In this document: piece by piece, positions 13,989 to 19,714 of the stretch
How positions within the stretch are numbered: the stretch's first letter is position 1
How the letters are laid out: the number at the start of each line of letters is the position of its first letter
Assembly: GCA_020437875.1 (NCBI GenBank)
Contig: JAGQVR010000019.1
Coordinates: forward strand, 1 to 19,714
Length of the DNA stretch: 19,714 bases
Direction: 5' to 3'
Source: Flavobacteriales bacterium
Lineage (GTDB): Bacteria; Bacteroidota; Bacteroidia; Flavobacteriales_F; PHOS-HE28
Program-made: the position numbers and the translations under genes
The notes under the pieces: model-generated
The model's input: only the letters and a program-made list of their open reading frames with translations
What the model was told of the DNA's origin: nothing
Databases searched by the model: none

Positions 13989-15854
13989 TCACGGACGCGC
14001 GAAGCCGGTCGAACCGTTCGGGAATTCCACGCGGTCATTATTCCGATCCATGTCAGCCGTGCGATGCAACGGATCGATGGTGATGGAGCGAATGGCCCCC
14101 AATGCCATAGGGATGGAGAATGAGTAGCTGGGGTATGTCCAAGTCCATGGGGCCAGCACGGTGAACGGATAACGGTCCGATCCGAAGCTCTTCGCGCCTC
14201 GTGTGAGGGACAATGGGACGTGGTAGTAGCGCCTGGTCCCATCCCGGAATTCAACTTCAATGTCCACCGGCATCAGCTGGTCCTCGAGGCGTTCGATCTC
14301 GATCGTCGTGCTGTCACCAACGCCCAGAACAGCTCGGATCCCAAGATCGAGCGTTCGTGTCGTATTGATCCATTCGTCGAAGTACCAATCCAGCTCCAGG
14401 CCGCTCCCTTTCTCCAGGACGCGCTCGAAGTCGATGGGTTCCGGATGCTTGAACCCGCATACATCGAAGTACCGTCGCAAACCCTCCTTCAACTTCTCCT
14501 CCCCGATCACCGCACCAAGCTGGTACACGAACATCTCCCCGAAGCTGTAAGCGGTCGCACCATAGCCCTTGTTGGTGAGGAAGTGGTCGGCGTGGATGCT
14601 TGCTGGTTCATGGTGTCCGCTCTTGACCAGGGCCTGGTAACCGGCCATTGATCCGGCATGGGGGTCACCATCCCTTGGGAACAACGCCTGCATCACCTCA
14701 CTACCCGCGTATTCGGTGAAACCCTCGTCCATCCACGCGAATCGGCCTTCATTGCTGGCCAGCACACCATGGTACCAGCTGTGCACGCTCTCATGAACGC
14801 TCACACCGACAAGCGACCCGAGGCGCCGCTTCCCGGTGATCATCGTGAGCATGGGGTATTCCATACCACCATCTCCCCCCTGCACGAAACTGTACTGGGG
14901 CCAGGGATACTTCCCGAAATTGGTGCTCATGTGCTCGAAGCTGCGCACCATGTACGCCGGCAGTTCCTTCCAGACGGCCTCATACTCCGGTCCATCCTTG
15001 TGGAAGAAATGAAGCTCGGGGCCATCCGGCACCTGGGTGATGGTGTGTACGAAGTCGCGGTCCGCCACCCAGGCGAGATCGTGCACGTTCTTCGCCACGA
15101 AGTGCCAGCGTAGCCTGTCACCAGCGGGTCGCTTCAAACCCCGCTTACCGGTGGGGTAACCATGCCCGATCTCCGAAGCGTTCTGAAGTACGCCGGTGGC
15201 CGCGATGGTGAAGGCGCTATCCATCTCCAGGGTCACGTCGAAATCCCCCCAGACGCCGTGGAACTCGCGACCCACGTACGGGTAAGCATGCCAACCACGG
15301 GCGTCATACTCCGCCAGTTTGGGATACCATTGCGCCATGCTATAGGCGACCTGCTCCACATTGTCGCGTCCGCTCCGCCGGATCTGAACGGGCACCTGAC
15401 CAGTGAAGGAGAACTCGAACGTGCTGGTCCGCTTGGGAAGCAATGGCCTGGGGAGTGACACCTTCAGCACCGTTCCCATCGGCGTCAGGTCCGCGTGCCG
15501 GCCATCCTGCTTGAAGTCGGAAACAACGGACCGTCCCACCTGGTGTGGCTCCAGCTCAGCGATCCGCCCTCCGATGCGCTCATCAGGATCCTCAATGGTG
15601 CGCGAGCGTACGTCCATCTCACTACCGGGCTGGAACGCATTGAAGTACAAATGGAAGAAGACCTCGTTCAGGGTGTCCGGGCTGTTATTGGAATACACCA
15701 GGCGTGTCGTCCCTTGGAACCGATGGTCCCTGTGGTCCAGGGAGACCTGCATGGTGTATTCCACGCGCTGCTGCCATCGATCGCACTGTGCGTGCGCGCT
15801 GGACAGGAATAGAGGAAAGGCCATAACGACCGTTGAACGGGCGATCCGGATCAT
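13989..15854 (-). CDS. Exported M1-like (gluzincin) zinc metallopeptidase
   Basis: 621 aa. Signal peptide MIRIARSTVVMAFPLFLSSAHA, cut before Q23. Residues ~25-220 are an N-terminal beta-sheet domain like the M1 saddle domain (YTMQVSLDHRDHRFQGTTRLVYSN). GGMEYPML precedes the active site and corresponds to the GxMEN exopeptidase motif, but with Tyr for Asn. The zinc site is HESVH at residues 354-358, with the third ligand Glu377 in WMDEGFTEY, 18 residues after the second His as in M1 enzymes. A catalytic Tyr candidate lies in GYGATAYSFGEMFVY. The C-terminal ~100 residues form a beta domain. Such Bacteroidota proteins are predicted periplasmic or surface aminopeptidases; the modified GAMEN motif makes the exact cleavage mode uncertain. 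It has no type IX tail. It follows the response regulator gene after 63 nt but probably has its own promoter. Confidence 0.9.
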   Translation of the reverse strand: MIRIARSTVVMAFPLFLSSAHAQCDRWQQRVEYTMQVSLDHRDHRFQGTTRLVYSNNSPDTLNEVFFHLYFNAFQPGSEMDVRSRTIEDPDERIGGRIAELEPHQVGRSVVSDFKQDGRHADLTPMGTVLKVSLPRPLLPKRTSTFEFSFTGQVPVQIRRSGRDNVEQVAYSMAQWYPKLAEYDARGWHAYPYVGREFHGVWGDFDVTLEMDSAFTIAATGVLQNASEIGHGYPTGKRGLKRPAGDRLRWHFVAKNVHDLAWVADRDFVHTITQVPDGPELHFFHKDGPEYEAVWKELPAYMVRSFEHMSTNFGKYPWPQYSFVQGGDGGMEYPMLTMITGKRRLGSLVGVSVHESVHSWYHGVLASNEGRFAWMDEGFTEYAGSEVMQALFPRDGDPHAGSMAGYQALVKSGHHEPASIHADHFLTNKGYGATAYSFGEMFVYQLGAVIGEEKLKEGLRRYFDVCGFKHPEPIDFERVLEKGSGLELDWYFDEWINTTRTLDLGIRAVLGVGDSTTIEIERLEDQLMPVDIEVEFRDGTRRYYHVPLSLTRGAKSFGSDRYPFTVLAPWTWTYPSYSFSIPMALGAIRSITIDPLHRTADMDRNNDRVEFPNGSTGFARP

Positions 15855-15858
15855 GCCG

Positions 15859-15866
15859 CAAAGAAA
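15859..15866 (-). promoter_or_regulatory. -7-like element of the metallopeptidase gene
   Basis: Reads TTTCTTTG on the minus strand, one mismatch from TAnnTTTG, 4 nt before the ATG. The same bases form the T tract of the preceding terminator. Confidence 0.4.
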
Positions 15867-15894
15867 GGCGCCACCTTCATGGGAATATGGCGCC
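15859..15894 (-). terminator. Intrinsic terminator of the response regulator gene
   Basis: On the minus strand GGCGCCA (15894-15888) pairs with TGGCGCC (15873-15867) across a 14-nt loop, followed directly by TTTCTTT. It lies 24 nt past the regulator stop and just before the metallopeptidase ATG. Confidence 0.65.
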
Positions 15895-15917
15895 GGGTGT
15901 GGTCGGTTCGATCCGAT

Positions 15918-16406
15918 TCAGGAAAGCAGCCTCTGCCGCAGTGCGAACTCCAGTTGCTGATTGGCCGTGATAAGCTTCTCCGTGTACGCGACCCGCTCTT
16001 CTTCGGCACGCACCTCGTCGTACGCCTTGCGAACGACCTGCACCAGTTCCGCGGGGTCCCACGGTTTGGAGCAGTAGTGCATGACACCCGCCTTGTTCAC
16101 GGCCTCGATCACCGCCTCGATGTCGGAGTAACCAGTGATGAGCATGCGCTTGATGGCCGGATACCGCTCACGGACCAGGACCAGCATCTGACTGCCCGGC
16201 GTTCCAGGCATCCGTTGGTCGGCGATCACCACGTGCACGTGACTCGTGGCGAGATGCTCCCAAACCTCCTTCATGTCCTTCGCGATCAGCACGTCCATGT
16301 CACGACGGAACGTGCTCAGGAAGGCCTGGCGGTTCCCCGCATCGTCATCAACGAACAGAACGCAAGGACGTGCTGGTCCAGGCTGATGGAGTGGTACTGC
16401 GCTCAT
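15918..16406 (-). CDS. Receiver-only response regulator with helical tail
   Basis: 162 aa. Residues ~14-130 are a complete CheY-like receiver: acidic pair in VDDD (Asp20-Asp22), phospho-acceptor Asp63 in VVIADQRMPG, switch Thr91 in RMLITGYSD, and conserved Lys114 in CSKPWD. The ADQRMP and TGYSDIEAVIEAVN forms are those of the receivers found with RpfG-type regulators and hybrid kinases. The remaining ~30 residues are a charged helix (AEEERVAYTEKLITANQQLEF) that could be a coiled coil; there is no DNA-binding or HD-GYP domain. It probably passes phosphate on or binds a partner protein. It is divergent from the ThiF-nitroreductase operon across 137 nt, which suggests, but does not prove, a functional link. 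No kinase is visible in the window. Confidence 0.9.
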   Translation of the reverse strand: MSAVPLHQPGPARPCVLFVDDDAGNRQAFLSTFRRDMDVLIAKDMKEVWEHLATSHVHVVIADQRMPGTPGSQMLVLVRERYPAIKRMLITGYSDIEAVIEAVNKAGVMHYCSKPWDPAELVQVVRKAYDEVRAEEERVAYTEKLITANQQLEFALRQRLLS

Positions 16407-16440
16407 CGGTACGTATCGCGTTTGTCGCCCCCCTTACGGG

Positions 16441-16456
16441 CCTTTCCGTCGAAAGG
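16441..16456. promoter_or_regulatory. Inverted repeat in the divergent intergenic region
   Basis: CCTTTC and GAAAGG, perfect 6-bp arms around CGTC, in the region between the response regulator and the ThiF-nitroreductase gene. It could be an operator or a hairpin near the 5' end of the regulator mRNA. There is only one copy, so the call is weak. Confidence 0.25.
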
Positions 16457-16487
16457 TTGCGTCCTATTATGTTAATATTTTGTTGAT

Positions 16488-16495
16488 AACTTTTG
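16488..16495 (+). promoter_or_regulatory. -7-like element of the ThiF-nitroreductase operon
   Basis: Reads AACTTTTG, one mismatch from TAnnTTTG, inside an AT-rich stretch (about 16468-16495) that stands out from the GC-rich surroundings. It is 48 nt before the chosen ATG and argues against the TTG at 16493 as a start codon. Confidence 0.4.
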
Positions 16496-16543
16496 GGAAT
16501 CTACCTTCACCCCCACTTTCAGAAACCTTGGAACCGCTTCTCA

Positions 16544-18835
16544 ATGAACTTGGATGTGATCCGTACCGCCTTGGGCGGAGGGCCGACTGACGGCCCTGCC
16601 TACCGGCCGGAGTTCATCCGCCCCGGAGCAGATCCCGGTCTTGACCGGCTCAACGTCTTGTTGACGCAGGGAGCGGTGGTGCGCGACACCCTGCACGGAC
16701 AGTTGGTCGAACTGGTAAAGTCCCTTCACCCGGAGAAGGTGTTCACGCGCGTTGAACTGCACGAAGCGGCCATCGCCCACCTGGAAGGCACGGACCCGAT
16801 CCTATACGGGGTATGGGTGTACTTTCCATGGTCACACCGGTTGGTCCACATCCTCGACGAGGTGGAATTCGCCCTTGTGCGCACCGATCGGAACCGGAAT
16901 AAGATCACCAGGGAGGAACAGGCCATCCTGGCCGGAAAGAAGGTAGGCGTGGTCGGTCTGAGCGTTGGTCAGAGCGTCAGCTTGACCCTGGCATTGGAAC
17001 GGAGCTTCGGCGAGATACGCCTCGCGGATTTCGACACGCTGGAGCTCAGCAATCTCAATCGCATCCGTAGCGGGATCCACGAGATGGGCATTCCGAAGGT
17101 GGTGAACACCGCTCGCGAGATCGCGGAACTGGACCCCTTCCTCCAGGTCACCATCTTCCCTGATGGCCTCACCAAGGAGAATATGGACAGGTTCTTCACC
17201 GAGGGTGGCAAGCTCGATCTTCTGATCGAGGAATGCGATAGTGTGGACATCAAGATCCTGGCCCGGCAGAAGGCCAAGGCCCTTCGTATCCCGGTGGTGA
17301 TGGACATGAGCGACCGGGGTTGCCTCGACGTGGAGCGTTTCGACCTGGAACCAGAACGTCCCTTGATGCATGGTTGGATCGACCACCTCGACCTCGAAGC
17401 CGCGGGCAGGCCGATGACCAACGAGCAGAAGATCCCCTACATGCTCCCGATCGTGGGTACGGACACACTGAGCACGCGCATGAAGGCTTCCATGATCGAA
17501 ATGGGTGAAACGGTCTCCACCTGGCCTCAGCTGGCCAGTGCCGTCGCCTTGGGAGGAGCCATCACGGCTGATGTACATCGACGCATCCTGCTCAGCCAGT
17601 TCACCGCCTCCGGACGTTGGTACATCGATCTGGAATCGCTCATCAGCAGCAATAGGAAGCTGGTCCCTGAGCAGGCGAGACCCACTCCGGTGGAGGAGTT
17701 CGACCCGACCACGATCGTCAATGGGAAGTCTCGCGAACTGGGACCGGCCGTGCATCCGATGTCGCGTGAGCTGGCTGAGGAACTGGCGCGCGCTGCCGCC
17801 TTGGCGCCGTCCGCCGGGAATGCACAGCCCTGGCGCTTCGTGCTTGCCGAGGGCCGGTTCTTCCTTTTCCATGACACGGTCCGCTCCCGTTCCCATTGGG
17901 ATCCGGACCACCTGATGTCGCATATCGCCCTGGGTGCGAGTCTCGAGAACATCCGCCTTGTGGCGAGGTCGAGAGGCATCGCACTTTCCATCGAACAGAG
18001 CGCCGGATCCTTGACCGATCCGCTCATCGCTGTGATAGAGGCTGGACCCGCGATCGCACCATCACCTGAGGCCTTGGAGCCATGGATCGCCAGGCGCTGT
18101 ACCAACCGCAAGGTGGTCGATCGGGTACCCTTTCCGGAACCTGACATCGAGATGCTCCGGAAAGCCGTGTCCAACGTTCCCGGCTGTGGGCTCCGGATCA
18201 TCACGGACCAAGAGGACCTGAAGCGGCTCGCGGAACTTTGCTCGCGCAGTGAGAAGGTCAGGTTGTTGGACCCGACCGGTCACCGCGAGTTCTTCGAGCA
18301 TGAGGTCCGCTGGACCGAAGAGGAGGCGAAGCGCACCGGTGATGGCCTCGACCTGGCCACGATGGAGATGACCGAAGGTCAGCTCGCCGCACTGCGCATC
18401 GCGTCGGACCCGGCGGCCATGCGGCTCGTAGATGACTGGAGAGGTGGTCGGGCCCTGCAGCGCTTCTCACGCAAGGGCATCGTGCACGCCTCTGCGGTGG
18501 CGGTGGTCACCACAAAGGGCCGAGCGCTGGGAGATCGTTTGCAGGGTGGCAGTGCGGGGCAACGGCTCTGGATGGAAGCTAACCGCCTGGGCTGGTCCGT
18601 CCATCCGATCTCGGCGCCGATCTTCCTTTCGCATGCCGCGCCTTTGCTGTCGGATCTGGCGGAACATCATCGCTCGGAACTCGCCGCCGTGGAGCACGAA
18701 CTGGCGGGTTTTTTTCCTGGGCCCGAGTCTCCCTTGTTCATGCTACGTTTGAGCCCGGCAGGCGAGCCTTCGGTGCGCAGCCTGCGCCTTCCCCTACATC
18801 GTCTCTTTTCGGTATACGAATCCATCACGGTCTAG
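16544..18835 (+). CDS. Rv1355c-family fusion: ThiF/E1-like adenylyltransferase plus nitroreductase-like domain
   Basis: 763 aa from the ATG at 16544; a TTG at 16493 would add 17 residues but overlaps the promoter-like element. Residues ~130-310 are an E1/ThiF/MoeB-type nucleotide-binding domain: GKKVGVVGLSVGQS with Gly138 and Gly142, ADFDTLELSNLNR with Asp162, Asp164 and the Arg-finger candidate Arg173, and EECDSVDIK with Asp232 at the place of the catalytic Asp. I do not see the CxxC zinc pairs of MoeB/ThiF. Residues ~410-740 are a nitroreductase-like FMN domain with APSAGNAQPW at 421-430 and RRCTNRKVVDR, as in the Acg/Rv3131 subfamily. The same architecture is known as the Rv1355c (MoeY-named) family in mycobacteria; its reaction is not established, to my knowledge. 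ThiF domains activate a carboxylate by adenylation and nitroreductase-like domains can oxidise or bind flavin; the combination suggests modification of a peptide or acid. It ends 1 nt before the next gene, so the two are co-transcribed. Confidence 0.85.
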   Translation: MNLDVIRTALGGGPTDGPAYRPEFIRPGADPGLDRLNVLLTQGAVVRDTLHGQLVELVKSLHPEKVFTRVELHEAAIAHLEGTDPILYGVWVYFPWSHRLVHILDEVEFALVRTDRNRNKITREEQAILAGKKVGVVGLSVGQSVSLTLALERSFGEIRLADFDTLELSNLNRIRSGIHEMGIPKVVNTAREIAELDPFLQVTIFPDGLTKENMDRFFTEGGKLDLLIEECDSVDIKILARQKAKALRIPVVMDMSDRGCLDVERFDLEPERPLMHGWIDHLDLEAAGRPMTNEQKIPYMLPIVGTDTLSTRMKASMIEMGETVSTWPQLASAVALGGAITADVHRRILLSQFTASGRWYIDLESLISSNRKLVPEQARPTPVEEFDPTTIVNGKSRELGPAVHPMSRELAEELARAAALAPSAGNAQPWRFVLAEGRFFLFHDTVRSRSHWDPDHLMSHIALGASLENIRLVARSRGIALSIEQSAGSLTDPLIAVIEAGPAIAPSPEALEPWIARRCTNRKVVDRVPFPEPDIEMLRKAVSNVPGCGLRIITDQEDLKRLAELCSRSEKVRLLDPTGHREFFEHEVRWTEEEAKRTGDGLDLATMEMTEGQLAALRIASDPAAMRLVDDWRGGRALQRFSRKGIVHASAVAVVTTKGRALGDRLQGGSAGQRLWMEANRLGWSVHPISAPIFLSHAAPLLSDLAEHHRSELAAVEHELAGFFPGPESPLFMLRLSPAGEPSVRSLRLPLHRLFSVYESITV

Positions 18836-18836
18836 C

Positions 18837-19583
18837 ATGGAGAAGCTACTGATACGCGCCTTCAGAGCTGTTGATGAGCCGGAGACCTGCGAGGAGTTCC
18901 GCCGTGAACACCGTCGGGTCCTCGAGGATTTCGGCATCACGAACGTCACCACCAACACGGATACCTGGTGTTCCGACCCAGGTACGGTGGTCATCATCGC
19001 AGAAACGGATGATGGGTCCATGGTCGGGGGGATCCGCGTGGAGGTGCATGGGAGGCGTGAACTACCCATCACCGCGGCCCTGCGCAAACTCGACCCCCGG
19101 ATCGATCAGGTGGTCGAGCGTTTGGGTGAACATGGCACGGCGGAGGTCTGTGGACTGTGGAACGCGAACCGCTTCAATTCACGAGGCCTTCCCAACCTGT
19201 TGAGCATGGCGGCGGTCTCCATCGCCAACCAACTGCAGATACGTACCATGGTGTGCCTGGTGGCCCATTACACCGTGCGACACGCGCTCCGTGCCGGCTT
19301 CACGATGATCGAGGAGGTCGGAGAAGGCGGCACCTTCACCTATCCGATCCCGTCGATCAAGGCCCTGGCCATGGTCATCCCGGATGTGCGATCGATGGAT
19401 ACGGCCATCGCGCAGAACCGCAGGAACATCATGAGCCTGAGGATCAGGCCGGAACAAACCCGGATCGAGAAGCCGGGCGAGGTGGATCTCGAGGTCCGGT
19501 ACCAGCTCCTTTTCGACCGGTCGGTCCTTGCGCTGGTACCCTATCGCCTGATCGAGGAGGAACATCTTCGTTACTGCGCCTGA
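18837..19583 (+). CDS. GNAT-fold protein, possibly related to N-acyl-amino-acid or acyl-homoserine-lactone synthases
   Basis: 248 aa; ATG 1 nt after the previous stop. I recognise a GNAT-like pattern, not a specific family. VVIIAETDDGSMVGGIRVEVHG (~51-72) resembles the beta4 strand plus bulge of GNAT and LuxI folds (the G-x-x-R-L part). AEVCGLWNANRF (102-113) resembles the E-x-x-R-F region of autoinducer synthases, here with longer spacing. LLSMAAVSIANQLQIRTMVCLVA is the following helix-strand pair, and VRHALRAGFTMIEEVGEG (148-165) looks like the GNAT C-terminal GF motif. The last ~75 residues have no match I know. In FeeM and LuxI relatives, this fold transfers an acyl chain to an amino acid or to SAM. 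Whether this protein binds acyl-CoA or acyl-ACP cannot be told from the sequence. Its tight linkage to the ThiF-nitroreductase gene suggests they work on the same small molecule. Confidence 0.6.
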   Translation: MEKLLIRAFRAVDEPETCEEFRREHRRVLEDFGITNVTTNTDTWCSDPGTVVIIAETDDGSMVGGIRVEVHGRRELPITAALRKLDPRIDQVVERLGEHGTAEVCGLWNANRFNSRGLPNLLSMAAVSIANQLQIRTMVCLVAHYTVRHALRAGFTMIEEVGEGGTFTYPIPSIKALAMVIPDVRSMDTAIAQNRRNIMSLRIRPEQTRIEKPGEVDLEVRYQLLFDRSVLALVPYRLIEEEHLRYCA

Positions 19584-19618
19584 AACACAACCCCCGCCTG
19601 ATCGCGTAGAAGCGCATC

Positions 19619-19714
19619 ATGCGGATAGCAGTGTTCGGCCTGGGTGTGGTCCTGGGTCTTTCTCCATTGATGACGACAGCCGGTTCACGGGTCGTCTTCC
19701 ATGGACACACTCCT
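19619..19714 (+). CDS. Start of an exported or membrane protein, cut by the window end
   Basis: Open from the ATG at 19619 to the last base, 32 codons. The first ~21 residues (MRIAVFGLGVVLGLSPLMTTA) form a signal peptide or signal anchor. The remaining residues, GSRVVFHGHTP, are too few to name a family. It is 35 nt after the GNAT-like gene, on the same strand, with no terminator or clear promoter between, so it is probably the third gene of that operon. A sensor with an exported N-terminal domain would fit the context, but this is a guess. Confidence 0.5.
   Translation, partial: MRIAVFGLGVVLGLSPLMTTAGSRVVFHGHTP

Noticed and set aside
16493..16543. TTG start adding 17 residues to the ThiF-nitroreductase protein
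   Set aside because: It overlaps the -7-like box, so the mRNA would probably not contain it; the ATG at 16544 is a normal start.
16832..17923. A 363-codon open frame on the minus strand
   Set aside because: Antisense to the ThiF-nitroreductase gene, which has clear motifs in its own frame.

Overview
The window looks like a high-GC (by eye about 60%) chromosomal segment of a member of the Bacteroidota, most likely a Flavobacteriales-type lineage. Four things support this: a Por-type (type IX secretion) sorting tail on the first protein; repeated matches to the Bacteroidota -7 promoter element TAnnTTTG just upstream of genes; an almost complete lack of Shine-Dalgarno sequences; and an EF-G paralogue of the Bacteroides EF-G2 type. 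No insertion sequence, phage gene or CRISPR array was seen. Base composition and coding style look uniform throughout.

Layout, left to right. 8-1627 (-): a secreted PQQ-type glucose/sorbosone dehydrogenase with a type IX tail. 1745-3340 (+): peptide chain release factor 3 (prfC), divergent from it. 3448-4941 (+): an exported thioredoxin-fold protein, behind the best promoter in the window. 4958-9124 (-): a giant exported protein with an N-terminal carboxypeptidase-regulatory-like beta domain, about twelve TPR-like repeats of roughly 66-70 residues, a long charged coiled coil and a small C-terminal domain. 9219-10343 (+): a DAO-family FAD oxidoreductase. 10374-10445 (-): tRNA-Thr(CGT). 10593-11246 (-): an outer-membrane beta-barrel protein. 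11396-11599 (+): a possible small ORF. 11800-13929 (+): an EF-G2-type translation factor whose catalytic histidine is replaced by leucine. 13989-15854 (-): an exported M1-like zinc metallopeptidase. 15918-16406 (-): a receiver-only response regulator.

The right end holds the least ordinary block. Divergent from the response regulator, a tight operon starts with an Rv1355c-family fusion of a ThiF/E1-like adenylyltransferase domain and an Acg-like nitroreductase domain (16544-18835). One base later comes a GNAT-like protein with features that recall acyl-homoserine-lactone or N-acyl-amino-acid synthases (18837-19583). A third exported or membrane protein begins at 19619 and runs off the window. 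An activation enzyme, an acyltransferase-like enzyme and signalling genes side by side suggest a small-molecule modification or signalling locus. That is an inference, and this is my main candidate for an undescribed system.

The other genes are mostly independent transcription units with their own promoter-like elements and, in several cases, clear stem-loop terminators. In two places the translation-factor genes (prfC and the EF-G2 gene) sit beside exported redox or peptidase genes, with no evident functional link.
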